Positions 27,300 to 35,028 of a DNA stretch of 64,000 nt are shown here, piece by piece. Position 1 is the stretch's first letter. Each line of letters starts with the position of its first letter. The notes under the pieces are model-generated. The model saw only the letters and a program-made list of their open reading frames with translations, searched no databases and was not told the origin of the DNA. Location of the stretch: positions 1 to 64,000 of the forward strand of contig CAZWSC010000063.1 in assembly GCA_964636385.1 (NCBI GenBank), read 5' to 3'. Origin of the DNA: CAZWSC01 sp964636385. Its GTDB lineage: Bacteria; Eisenbacteria; RBG-16-71-46; CAIMUX01. The position numbers and the translations under genes were made by a program.

Positions 27300-27392
27300 G
27301 TGGCTGCAAAGGATCTGAGCGGCTGTGAGCTGTTCTTCCTGATCGTCGGTGCCATTGTCGCGGCGGTACTGATCCTCGCAATGGGATGCTGA
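27300..27392 (+). CDS. Small membrane peptide (30 residues)
   Basis: GTG 27300, with GAGAGGAG upstream, opens a 30-residue frame: a short polar start (AAKDLSGCEL) and one hydrophobic helix (FFLIVGAIVAAVLILAMGC). Its TGA overlaps the ATG of the next membrane protein (TGATG). The ribosome site, single-helix composition and stop-start overlap argue for a real translated peptide, perhaps a leader that couples translation of the next gene. No known family. Confidence 0.5.
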   Translation: MAAKDLSGCELFFLIVGAIVAAVLILAMGC

Positions 27393-27916
27393 TGCGTTGG
27401 ACGCCATCTCCGGTCCGGGTGCACCTGCTGGAGCCGCTCTTTCTAACGTGCGTCTGCCTCTACGCTGCAAACACATGGTTTGCCGGGCACTATACATCGG
27501 CCTTGCCCTTCTTCCGAAACCACTTCAACGATCTGCTTCTTGTCCCGTGCGCTTTGCCTCCGCTTCTTGCCATCCTGTCGCTGCTCGGGATCCGACGCGA
27601 GTGCGGGGCTGCAAGCGGACGCGAGATTCTTCTGTGTCTGCTGGTCTGGTCACTAGCGTTTGAAGTTCTCGGGCCCAGACTCTTTGATCACACCACCGGA
27701 GACTTGTACGACATTATCGCCTACTGGACCGGTGGAGGATGCGCCTGGCTCTACTGGAAGTCACCGCGGCGCAGGAGGGCGCTGCATGGATCCGCCACCA
27801 CTAGTGGTGGTTCTCCAACATACCGCTGTAGAAGCCGGGGCCCAGGGCGCCCGCACCATCAGGGGGCAACTGAGGCGTGTTGCTCGCCGTGCACGGCAGA
27901 TGAGAGGCACCATTAG
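27392..27916 (+). CDS. Hypothetical polytopic membrane protein
   Basis: 174-residue protein starting at ATG 27392, inside the TGATG overlap with the small peptide. Three to four hydrophobic helices are visible (LLEPLFLTCVCLYAANTWF; FNDLLLVPCALPPLLAILSLLGI; ILLCLLVWSLAFEVLGP; YDIIAYWTGGGCAWLYW). The pattern E/D-x-DIIAYW-GG near the end recalls VanZ-like membrane proteins, but I cannot name a family. The last ~43 residues are low-complexity and overlap the RusA-like gene in another frame, so the natural C-terminus may have been lost and replaced. Confidence 0.6.
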   Translation: MRWTPSPVRVHLLEPLFLTCVCLYAANTWFAGHYTSALPFFRNHFNDLLLVPCALPPLLAILSLLGIRRECGAASGREILLCLLVWSLAFEVLGPRLFDHTTGDLYDIIAYWTGGGCAWLYWKSPRRRRALHGSATTSGGSPTYRCRSRGPGRPHHQGATEACCSPCTADERHH

Positions 27917-28361
27917 CGACATGTCTGACACGGCGAAGTGGCGAATGACCCCGCGGGTGCGCATCCGGCGATATCGGCATCCTCGAAACGCCTTGCGGGA
28001 ATCGCTTCATGCTGAGGAAATCAGGGTTGCTCAGTCGCGGGGAGTGTTGTACCAACCAGAGGACAGGCTGGAACTCATCATCACTCTCTATCTGGACAGA
28101 AGCGGACTTCGGTTCCATGACGTGGACAACAGCTTGAAGGACATAATGGATGCCCTTCAAGGCAGAGCGGGCGGCCCGAAATCGAAGCGACATCTGAGCC
28201 CTGTCATCCCGAATGATCATCAGGTCTTCAGAGCCTCTATCGAGAAGACGAACCCACCGGGCCAGAGCCGTGGCATGGGACGTCTGGTGATCAGGAAGTA
28301 CAAGGCTGATGCGAGCAGAACCTGGGACAGCGACGCCGTGAACCCCGCGCGTATGCGCTGA
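27786..28361 (+). CDS. RusA-like Holliday junction resolvase family protein
   Basis: 191-residue protein; ATG 27786 has AGGAGGG 6-7 nt upstream. The C-terminal half carries the RusA catalytic pattern: FHDVDNSLKDIMDALQG (Asp-x-Asp-Asn with following Lys and Asp) and IPNDHQVFRASIEK (the third acidic site), on the strand-helix framework typical of RusA. RusA enzymes cut Holliday junctions as dimers with metal ions and are usually phage or mobile-element genes. The N-terminal ~90 residues are basic and have no match I recognise. It overlaps the upstream membrane protein by 131 bp, an unusual arrangement. It opens a run of nuclease genes. Confidence 0.75.
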   Translation: MDPPPLVVVLQHTAVEAGAQGARTIRGQLRRVARRARQMRGTISDMSDTAKWRMTPRVRIRRYRHPRNALRESLHAEEIRVAQSRGVLYQPEDRLELIITLYLDRSGLRFHDVDNSLKDIMDALQGRAGGPKSKRHLSPVIPNDHQVFRASIEKTNPPGQSRGMGRLVIRKYKADASRTWDSDAVNPARMR

Positions 28362-28385
28362 CGTTCGCACGAGAAAGGACGGACG

Positions 28386-29390
28386 ATGGGCACCGAGATC
28401 AAGACGTGGCAGATCGTGGACGGCAGACTCCGGTCTATCGCTACCAACCTGAAGAATGAAGGGCGTACGGAGCCGTATGACCTTGAACCGTGGCTGCAAT
28501 CCAACCCGGCGATTCTCGGGCCTGACATTGTCATCATCGGTCGGCAGACGATGTCGAAGTCCGGCCCGATCGACCTCCTCGGAATTGACAAGACAGGAAA
28601 CGTCGTCATTATCGAGATCAAGAGGGACAAACTACCCCGTGAGGCCCTCACTCAGGCCATTGACTATGCGTCAGACGCTGCCGAGTGGACAATCGAGAAG
28701 CTCGGCGAGATTTGCTCGGAGTACTCCGGTAAGAGCCTCGAAGAGACTTTGATCGAGTCCTTCCCTGATGTTGACGTTGGAAACCTCACCATCAACGACA
28801 CTCAGAGGATCATTCTCGTTGGGTTCTCGGTCGAGTCAGCGCTGGAAAGGATGATCGAATGGCTATCTAACAACTTCAGCGTCAACATCAACGCTGTTGT
28901 CCTGAACTACGTCAGGACAGCCAGCGGGGACGAACTCCTCACTAAGACATCGATCATATCGGAGGAGTTTGAACAGGAGCGCGTGAAGAAGCAGAAGAAG
29001 TTTCAGATTCCGATGTCGGACGATCCCGGTGCATACGAGCCGGATGTGTTGCGGAAGATGCTCCGGGAGTATCTCGCCCGACAGAGAGTTACCAACCAGC
29101 GCATCCGGGATGTACTCCTTCCGGCTCTGTTGAAGCGGGACTCGTTGACACGCGAGGAACTCAAGAAGGAGTTGCTGTATTACGACTCGACGCTCGATTC
29201 GTCAAGGGTCGGATATCATCTCACGGCGATGTCTTCCCAACTCGGGATGAAGAAGAACGACTTCCTGCGACAGGTCGTGGCGTACGAGTACCCGAACTAC
29301 GCATGGGAAAAGGACAACTTCTCGCTTCGCGGGGAATCTAAGGAACTGGTTCGTGAAGTCCTCGGCGAAACTGAAGAAAGACAATTATGA
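28386..29390 (+). CDS. NucS-like (DUF91-type) PD-(D/E)XK nuclease
   Basis: 334-residue nuclease candidate. The N-terminal ~110 residues match the NucS/DUF91 family: YDLEPWLQSNPAILGPDIVI, GRQTMSKSGPIDLLGIDKTG and VVIIEIKRDKLPREALTQAI give the Asp and Glu-x-Lys metal site. NucS endonucleases act on mismatches or branched DNA. The ~220-residue C-terminus, including a winged-helix-like region (LREYLARQRVTNQRIRDVLLPALL), is unlike canonical NucS and may be a partner or DNA-binding module. ATG 28386 follows GAGAAAGGACGGACG. It lies 24 bp after the RusA-like gene and 189 bp before an Mrr-like gene. Confidence 0.8.
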   Translation: MGTEIKTWQIVDGRLRSIATNLKNEGRTEPYDLEPWLQSNPAILGPDIVIIGRQTMSKSGPIDLLGIDKTGNVVIIEIKRDKLPREALTQAIDYASDAAEWTIEKLGEICSEYSGKSLEETLIESFPDVDVGNLTINDTQRIILVGFSVESALERMIEWLSNNFSVNINAVVLNYVRTASGDELLTKTSIISEEFEQERVKKQKKFQIPMSDDPGAYEPDVLRKMLREYLARQRVTNQRIRDVLLPALLKRDSLTREELKKELLYYDSTLDSSRVGYHLTAMSSQLGMKKNDFLRQVVAYEYPNYAWEKDNFSLRGESKELVREVLGETEERQL

Positions 29391-29579
29391 ATCGGGTAGA
29401 CGGGGGCGACTGGCCCCCGCACAACTCGGCCTGCGGGTCCCCTTCCCCGTCATACAGCCCGCGGTCCGAAAGCGGCACCTGGCTGACACTGGCGAGGTGA
29501 ACTGTTCCGCCACACTGAAGATTCGTGTACTATCCGGTGAGCACGGTTGCAGACCCGAGAGACAGAGGAGGATACAGGG

Positions 29580-30467
29580 GTGGCAGAGATCACAAGGCGA
29601 AGATCGGGCGAACTCGTCCGTGGCGTGTTCAGCATACTGCTGAGGCATCCGGACGGCCTGGCGGCAAAGGAGGTTCTCCAACAGCTTGAGCACGAGGTGC
29701 CTCCAACGGAGTTCGAGGCGAGCACATATCCGGATCGACCTTCGGTGCGGCGGTACGGGAAGATCGTTCGCTTCTCTACCATTTCGGCCGTTAAGGCAGG
29801 CTGGCTGATCAAGGACAAGGGGGCATGGTCCCTCACTGACCTTGGTCGAGCAGCCTTTGACAAGCACAGGGATCCCGAGGACTTCAACCGGGAGGCTGGC
29901 CGTCTGTACAGGAAGTGGAAGTCAGAACGGGATTCGGATGGTAACGGTGATGATCCGACCGAAACAGCCATAACACTCGAAGAGGCAGAGGAAGCTGCGT
30001 GGTCTGAGATCGAGGAATTCCTGGAGGAGATGAATCCCTACGACTTCCAGGATTTGGTGGCCGGTCTTCTGCGCGGTATGGGCTACTTCGTCGACTGGGT
30101 TTCGCCGCCCGGTCCCGACAAGGGGATCGACATCATCGCGCACGTGGATCCCCTCGGTGTCAAGGGGCCCCGTGTCAAGGCACAGGTGAAGCGCAGGGCT
30201 GACAAGGTTGCTGTGGACGGTGTGCGCGGCTTCATGGCGCTCTTGGGAGAGTCCGATGTCGGTCTCTTCGTCTGCACAGGCGGCTTCACGCGTGATGCCG
30301 AGGAGGAGGCCAGGCGGCAGGAGAAGAGGCGCATCATGCTCCTCGACCTCAAGCGGCTCTTCGACCTCTGGACCGAACACTATGAGCGGGTCCCGGAAGC
30401 GCAGAGGCGACTCTTGCCGCTTCGCCCTGTGTACTATCTCGCGCCGGATGAGACAGGGGCGAGCTAG
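29580..30467 (+). CDS. Mrr-like restriction endonuclease
   Basis: 295-residue protein starting at GTG 29580 (GAGGAGG 8 nt upstream). Residues ~10-110 resemble the winged-helix Mrr N-terminal domain (LVRGVFSILLRHPDGLAAKEVLQQL). From ~145 on lies the Mrr catalytic domain: NPYDFQDLVAGLLRGMGYFVDWV, the metal site PDKGIDIIAHVDPLG and QVKRRADKVAVDGVRGFMAL, then GLFVCTGGFTRDAEEEA. Mrr proteins are type IV enzymes that cut modified DNA. The catalytic Asp and Gln-x-Lys are present. It lies among other nuclease genes and gene fragments in the accessory island. Confidence 0.88.
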   Translation: MAEITRRRSGELVRGVFSILLRHPDGLAAKEVLQQLEHEVPPTEFEASTYPDRPSVRRYGKIVRFSTISAVKAGWLIKDKGAWSLTDLGRAAFDKHRDPEDFNREAGRLYRKWKSERDSDGNGDDPTETAITLEEAEEAAWSEIEEFLEEMNPYDFQDLVAGLLRGMGYFVDWVSPPGPDKGIDIIAHVDPLGVKGPRVKAQVKRRADKVAVDGVRGFMALLGESDVGLFVCTGGFTRDAEEEARRQEKRRIMLLDLKRLFDLWTEHYERVPEAQRRLLPLRPVYYLAPDETGAS

Positions 30468-30810
30468 CAGCCGAGTTCACCAGTCGCTTAGCTCCGTCAC
30501 AGGGCTGGCGGAGGTCGTTGACTACGCAGCCTGCCCTTCCGAGTTGTCCGCTGATGAGCTTCGCTCGGCGCTTCAACCCTTCCTCGCATCGAAGCAGCTC
30601 GACCTGGACGAGTTGCTGGAGACCCGCGGTGCGAGCGACGCACTTGATTCCGGGCAGAGGCTTCTGGCGGGGGAAGTGTTCGCGCCGCCATCGAATCGAA
30701 CACGGATGCTGTTCACGCTGTGGGCCAGGCCAGCTAGCGGCGAGGCAGGCCATGGCGCTACCGCTGGCCCGACGATGTGCGCGACGAGGGGGGGGGCTCG
30801 AGAAGCCTGA
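30448..30810 (+). CDS. Hypothetical protein with disrupted C-terminus
   Basis: 120-residue frame whose ATG lies inside the 3' end of the Mrr gene. The middle (DYAACPSELSADELRSALQPFL, then KQLDLDELLETRGASDALDSG) has a plausible helical composition and codon use like its neighbours. The tail after residue ~100 is out of character and coincides with a methyltransferase remnant in another frame, so I think the original C-terminus was replaced by a deletion junction. I recognise no family. Confidence 0.35.
   Translation: MRQGRASSRVHQSLSSVTGLAEVVDYAACPSELSADELRSALQPFLASKQLDLDELLETRGASDALDSGQRLLAGEVFAPPSNRTRMLFTLWARPASGEAGHGATAGPTMCATRGGAREA
30763..30789 (+). repeat. Second copy of a 27-bp methyltransferase tail fragment
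   Basis: The 27 bases 30763-30789 are identical to 27037-27063, which encode the AYGWPDDVRDE stretch of the methyltransferase remnant. Here they read RYRWPDDVRDE in a different frame context and stop at a G-run. Flanks differ, so this is either the stub of a second related gene or a junction left by recombination between two copies. Confidence 0.85.
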
Positions 30811-31004
30811 GCGGGAGTAGACTCCCAGACCGGCTCAGATTCGGACAGGCTCCCTGAGAGGAAACCCGGGGGAATGCGGGCTTCTCAATGCTGAGGAGAT
30901 GCCATAGAGTGATCGCCGTTAGGCTGGGATAGGGAGATCAGGACTTCTGACGTTCGGCGTCTCGCGGGCAGGATCATCGCTTGGAAGACAAGGAGAACCA
31001 GGCA

Positions 31005-31224
31005 ATGAAGTGCGCAGTGTGGTGCAGAGCTCAAGAAAGCGAGGACCAATCTGCCCTTCAAGATCAACGACACCACGATCGTGATCGTCAAGGGGCTTCC
31101 CGTTGTCCATTGCGAGAGGTGCCCCGAGTATCTGATCGAGGACGATGTCCTCCGACATGTCGATGAGATCCTTGCCAACGTGAAAGGCGGGACCGAACTC
31201 GAAATCGTCCGTTACGCCGCGTGA
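31005..31224 (+). pseudogene. YgiT-type zinc-finger antitoxin, frameshifted
   Basis: ATG 31005 (AAGGAG upstream) starts MKCAV, then a frame change in the short GTGTG run at about 31016-31021 leads into an intact reading to TGA 31222: ELKKARTNLPFKINDTTIV, KGLPVVHCERCPEYLIEDDV and HVDEILANVKGGTELEIVRYAA. This is a typical YgiT/MqsA N-terminal zinc-finger antitoxin with two CxxC pairs; one repeat unit (TG) appears lost in the first. No DUF4258 or similar toxin gene is recognisable next to it, so the module is broken. A sequencing error is the alternative. Confidence 0.75.
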
Positions 31225-31399
31225 TCGGCTGACTGCAGGCGGCCGGGGGCTTTGGAGGCCGCCTTCGATTCAACGACGGCGCGACTCGACGGGTTCGCTT
31301 CGTGGCCGGCGAGGGCAGCCGGCCTTCGCTGTGCCTCATGGGTGTCGGATCACCCTTCAAGTGGATGCTCTGGCGGGCGTTCACAGAGAGGATGACGCT

Positions 31400-32119
31400 A
31401 TGCCGAGACGACCACGACCGCCGGAGACGCAACGGAGCGAACACTGGCTGCGCCTGATGGTGCGCGAACACGCCAGTGCGCTGAATGCCGCAATCGCAGA
31501 GGCCTTCAGCTGGCAGGACACTGCCATCGACTGGCTGTCCCCGCGCGAGGATGACGAGTACGCGGAGTACTACGACCAGGCATTTCTTGACCGACTTGGT
31601 GTTGACGGATTGACGATGTCGCTGGAGGAGTTCTGGCCAAGGAGCGGTCCGCGATGGGACGGCCTGGCGCGAACAACGGACGGCAGACTGATCCTTGCCG
31701 AAGCCAAAGCTCACATTGACGAGGCCGTTGACTTCCGGAGCAAGGCATCACCCGAGTCTCTCCACAGAATCGAAGGTCGTCTGGACGAGGCAAAGTCAGC
31801 ATTCCATGCAAGCAAAGATGCCTGCTGGTACGCGCCGCTCTACCAGATGGCCAACCGCCTCGCCCATCTTCACTACCTGGCTGGAATCAACGGCAAGGAT
31901 GCGTACCTGGTCTTCATCGACTTCGCAAACGCCCCGGATGTGCCTTATCCAGCGACTTGTGAAGAATGGCAGGGGGCTACTCGTCTGGCCCACAAGTGCC
32001 TTGGGCTGAAGGAAAGCAAGCTTGCGAGGCGAGTGGGTGTCGTCATCGTAGACTTGAGGAACGGCAACGGCCAACCATCGGCTGCAGCGTATGCGCGGCC
32101 GCGGGCTGGACAGCCGTGA
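31400..32119 (+). CDS. Hypothetical protein with a PD-(D/E)XK-like nuclease signature
   Basis: 239-residue protein; ATG 31400 has GAGAGG upstream. The stretch PRWDGLARTTDGRLILAEAKAH has the Asp, hydrophobic strand and Glu-x-Lys arrangement of PD-(D/E)XK nucleases, followed by a helix-rich region (LHRIEGRLDEAKSAFHASKDA; YQMANRLAHLHYLAGINGKDAYLVFIDF). I do not recognise the family name. It stands 280 bp after the antitoxin remnant and belongs to the same nuclease-rich stretch. Whether it is active is inference from the motif alone. Confidence 0.65.
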   Translation: MPRRPRPPETQRSEHWLRLMVREHASALNAAIAEAFSWQDTAIDWLSPREDDEYAEYYDQAFLDRLGVDGLTMSLEEFWPRSGPRWDGLARTTDGRLILAEAKAHIDEAVDFRSKASPESLHRIEGRLDEAKSAFHASKDACWYAPLYQMANRLAHLHYLAGINGKDAYLVFIDFANAPDVPYPATCEEWQGATRLAHKCLGLKESKLARRVGVVIVDLRNGNGQPSAAAYARPRAGQP

Positions 32120-32201
32120 GGTTGGCGGCTGACTGAAAGAAGGCCACATCTCTGAGGACCAGCTACTGCAGGCGATCCAGAGCCGCGCGGCCCGAATCTC
32201 A

Positions 32202-32696
32202 GTGGGCGCCTCAACAGTTCGTGGCCGCGGGAATGCGGGGGTCTTGACCGCATCCCGCAGCCACCTGCGGCGACTCGACCTGAGCAGGTTCGGTCAGGCG
32301 ACAAGAGCGCGGTTCAACAGGAATCTCGACTCGGCAACCGTCGCCCTTCGTGACTCCCTGCCACGCGGTGCACGGCACTGGGGGCTTGCCCGAAAGGTGC
32401 TGAACATCTTCCTGCGGGACTGCCTGTACACAACCTACCTTGACGAGGCCTTTGGTCTTCGCAGGAACGAGTCATACTTCGAGCTCCCGCTCGACTCGAT
32501 TACCGCGGCGCGTCTGAGAGGCACCGCAGGTCGCGGGAAGCTGCCGGCCTGGCCTGGGGTGATACACCTTGCAGAACCGCTGAGCATGACCTACCAGGAA
32601 GCCGCCAGCGCTGAGGCAGCCAGCCAGGGCATTCCGCGCGTTCACCTGGATGCCATCTGGTGGGCGGCAGGCAGGGACCGCGATGCGGTCCAGTGA
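32202..32696 (+). CDS. Hypothetical protein, start uncertain
   Basis: 164-residue frame from GTG 32202 with no ribosome site. The same frame is open further upstream to a TGA at about 32132 and reads sensibly (GHISEDQLLQAIQSRAARIS), so the true N-terminus may be longer with a lost or unusual start. The body (ARHWGLARKVLNIFLRDCLY, RRNESYFELPLDSITAARL, GIPRVHLDAIWWAAGRD) looks like a genuine conserved domain, but I cannot name it. It lies 82 bp after the nuclease-like gene on the same strand and may form a unit with it. Confidence 0.55.
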   Translation: MGASTVRGRGNAGVLTASRSHLRRLDLSRFGQATRARFNRNLDSATVALRDSLPRGARHWGLARKVLNIFLRDCLYTTYLDEAFGLRRNESYFELPLDSITAARLRGTAGRGKLPAWPGVIHLAEPLSMTYQEAASAEAASQGIPRVHLDAIWWAAGRDRDAVQ

Positions 32697-33027
32697 CTGG
32701 TTTCGGCAGCGGCAGGCCTCGCCTTGTCAGCGGAAGTGGTTGGGAACCGTGGACGTCGATGGACTGAGTGTTGCCGCCGAATGCACGCCGGCCGGTCCAA
32801 TCACTGGAGGAGTGGGCTCCGCTGGAATGCAAATGTTCTTCCCGCCCCGATCGTCAACGGTAATCGAAGTCGTCCGCGTCGCGTTTGCCGGCCACCATGA
32901 ACAGCAGTGTACGGAGGGCACCTCGTGGAGATTCCAGGGCACTCATCCACTGGCAAACGGCAATGTATTAGGGGGAGCGACTTTTCAATTTGGCTGCGAC
33001 CTGACAGGAGGCGCTTATCCATGGTGA
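32683..33027 (+). CDS. Possible hypothetical protein
   Basis: 114-residue frame; ATG 32683 has GCAGGGACC upstream and overlaps the preceding gene by 14 bp. It contains TVDVDGLSVAAECTPAG and a GGATFQFGCDLTGGAYPW end, with no family I recognise. Coding potential is moderate and the following ~195 bp hold nothing I can name. It may be a remnant like others in this stretch. Confidence 0.3.
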   Translation: MRSSDWFRQRQASPCQRKWLGTVDVDGLSVAAECTPAGPITGGVGSAGMQMFFPPRSSTVIEVVRVAFAGHHEQQCTEGTSWRFQGTHPLANGNVLGGATFQFGCDLTGGAYPW

Positions 33028-33222
33028 CTTGCCGAGGAACGCGCGCTGCACCGGGGAGGCGAACAACGACTGCGATGTTTGGATAAGACACCTAACACGG
33101 CCATGAACTCGACGGTCCCCGCTCTGCGTCGCCCGCGGGTTATGGCCATCGTTCACCGACCGTCGATCGGCGTTCTCCGCGGCCTGGTGTCGGCCGAGAG
33201 ATGATTTAATGACCACGGAAGG

Positions 33223-33468
33223 ATACCGAACTCCCGCGTTACGTGGATTCCGGGCCTCTACAGGGTCTTCTTCACGAGCTTCGACTGCGCGCAACCTCCC
33301 CACGTCCACGTGGAGCGAGAGGCGAAATCATGCAAGTTCCGGCTCGAACCCCTGAGTTTCGCTCGCAACCATGGGTATCAGGCAAGGGAGTTGAACACCA
33401 TCCGGCGATTGGTGGCGAAGCACCGGACCGTCACTCTGGAGGCATGGCGTGAGCACTGCGGCAAGTAA
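33223..33468 (+). CDS. DUF4160 family protein, no standard start codon
   Basis: 82-codon frame ending at TAA 33466. It matches the DUF4160 family: WIPGLYRVFFTSFDCAQPPHVHVE, KFRLEPLSFARNHGYQA, ELNTIRRLVAKHRTVTLEAW. DUF4160 genes usually sit directly before a DUF2442 gene, as here, and the pair is regarded as toxin-antitoxin-like. No ATG, GTG or TTG is in frame at the expected position; GGAAGG is followed by ATA CCG, where related genes have ATG. Either ATA is used weakly or the start is mutated. A different reading frame holds a longer but meaningless open stretch. Confidence 0.65.
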   Translation: MPNSRVTWIPGLYRVFFTSFDCAQPPHVHVEREAKSCKFRLEPLSFARNHGYQARELNTIRRLVAKHRTVTLEAWREHCGK

Positions 33469-33742
33469 CGACCCCCGAGTCGAGGAGGTGCGTGTAACCC
33501 GGGATCAGATCATCGCCCATCTGGTCGATGGGAGGGTCATCGGTGTTCCCCTTTCGTGGTCCTGGCGTTTGTCGGAGGCCACACCGGAACAACGCGCGAA
33601 CTTCCGGATCACCGGCTTGTCCGAGACGCACCACCCGGTTGTTGGCCTGCTCGCAGATGACCAGGTTGACAGGACATGCGAATGTGCGAAGATCAGCCCC
33701 GTGACTGACTTCTCTTCGGGGTTAGAAGGAGGGTGCGTATGA
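33449..33742 (+). CDS. DUF2442 family protein (putative antitoxin), altered C-terminus
   Basis: 97-residue protein from GTG 33449, overlapping the DUF4160 gene by 20 bp. The middle has the DUF2442 pattern: VRVTRDQIIAHLVDGRVIGVPLS and WRLSEATPEQRANFRITG. Family members continue into a conserved IHWP..DEDISV.GLL end; here it reads HHPVVGLLADDQVD and runs on for ~25 unusual residues, which suggests a small deletion near 33640. Its stop overlaps the ATG of the next lipoprotein gene (ATGA). Confidence 0.7.
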   Translation: MSTAASNDPRVEEVRVTRDQIIAHLVDGRVIGVPLSWSWRLSEATPEQRANFRITGLSETHHPVVGLLADDQVDRTCECAKISPVTDFSSGLEGGCV

Positions 33743-35028
33743 TCGGCAAGTCTCCGAGCATCTTTAACAGGCTTCCACCTGCTGCTTTGGCCTTGTGTCT
33801 GCTAATCACTCTGTCCTGCAGCGATGACGACAAAGTCACCGACACACCAGTGCCGGCATCCGGCGCATGCTGCCTCCCGGATGGCACGTGCGAGATCCTC
33901 ACGGAAGAAGCGTGCGAAGCGGGGAGTGGCGAATGGCAAGGGCCGGAAACGGACTGCGATCCGAACCCATGTCCTCAGCCTCCTCAGCCCGAGGGCGCAT
34001 GCTGCCTCCCGGATGGCACGTGCGAGATCCTCAGGGAAGCTGAGTGCGATGGCTACTGGGTGGGCGCAGAGAGCCTTTGTGAACCGGATCCATGCCCCAG
34101 ACCACCCGTCATGATTGCTGTTCCGGCCGGAACCTTCACGATGGGAGACGGCTCATCCGCCTGCGGCGTGGATGAGCGCGAGGTAACGCTCACGAACGGC
34201 TTCCACATGGGCAGGACCGAGGTGACGAACCTGGAGTATCTCCAGGCGCTCCAGTGGGCATACAACCATGGCCACGTCACTGCGGTCACCCATGGTGTGT
34301 TTGACAATCTCGATGGCAGCGGGGTACGGCTCCTTATCATGTCCTCGGACTACTGCGAGATCCAGTTCGATGGAGCAGGGAGATTCTACCTTCGGGAATC
34401 CCCATCTTCCCTGGCCCGTGCGGCCTATCCATCCGGTTACGATCCGTCGGATCATCCTGTCAAGAGCGTTACCTGGCATGGTGCAGCACGCTACTGCGAC
34501 TGGCTCAGCATGATGGCCGTTCTGCCAAGGGCTTACGAACACAGCGGAGACTGGGCCTGCAACGATGGTGATCCATACGGTGCCCATGGCTACCGGCTCC
34601 CCACTGATGCCGAGTGGGAGTATGCGGTGCGGTGGAGTGATGGCCGCGTTTATGCGTGGGGCGATGCGCAGCCCGACTGCAGCCTCGCCAACTACAAGAG
34701 AAGTTTGAACTTCTACTGCGTCAGATGGACAACCCCTGCAGGCAGTCTTCCCGCGGGTGCGTCACAGCTTGGCCTCCTGGACATGGCCGGGAATGTGTGG
34801 GAGTGGTGCAACGACTGGTTCCAGTGTGACCTGGGTGTGGATCCGGATGTAGATCCGGCAGGCCCCGGTATTGGAGAATCCAGGGTGATACGAGGTGGCT
34901 CCTGGTTCAACAGCGGCGATGGTGCTGTACACCTCCGCGGTGCGAGCAGGGACGGCCACGAACCGGGGATCATGATCGAATTCAGAGGCGGTCATGGGTT
35001 CCGGATCGCAAGAACCGGTTCACCCTGA
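33739..35028 (+). CDS. Lipoprotein with cysteine-rich repeats and a formylglycine-generating-enzyme-like domain
   Basis: 429-residue exported protein. ATG 33739 lies 6 nt after GGAGG and overlaps the previous stop; the GTG at 33733 would touch the ribosome site. A signal sequence ends in a lipobox-like LITLSC. Two cysteine-rich repeats follow (each starting GACCLPDGTCEIL). From residue ~125 an FGE-sulfatase/SUMF1-like domain runs to the end: VPAGTFTMGDG, GRTEVTNLEYLQAL, HPVKSVTWHGAARYCDWLS, YRLPTDAEWEYAVRW, LLDMAGNVWEWCNDW, VIRGGSWF. Most such proteins outside true FGE are not sulfatase activators, so its role is unclear. Confidence 0.88.
   Translation: MIGKSPSIFNRLPPAALALCLLITLSCSDDDKVTDTPVPASGACCLPDGTCEILTEEACEAGSGEWQGPETDCDPNPCPQPPQPEGACCLPDGTCEILREAECDGYWVGAESLCEPDPCPRPPVMIAVPAGTFTMGDGSSACGVDEREVTLTNGFHMGRTEVTNLEYLQALQWAYNHGHVTAVTHGVFDNLDGSGVRLLIMSSDYCEIQFDGAGRFYLRESPSSLARAAYPSGYDPSDHPVKSVTWHGAARYCDWLSMMAVLPRAYEHSGDWACNDGDPYGAHGYRLPTDAEWEYAVRWSDGRVYAWGDAQPDCSLANYKRSLNFYCVRWTTPAGSLPAGASQLGLLDMAGNVWEWCNDWFQCDLGVDPDVDPAGPGIGESRVIRGGSWFNSGDGAVHLRGASRDGHEPGIMIEFRGGHGFRIARTGSP

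Noticed and set aside
33090..33180. CCTAAC and GGTTATGG reminiscent of an integron attC site
   Set aside because: The complementary outer core is missing and no integrase or cassette array is present.
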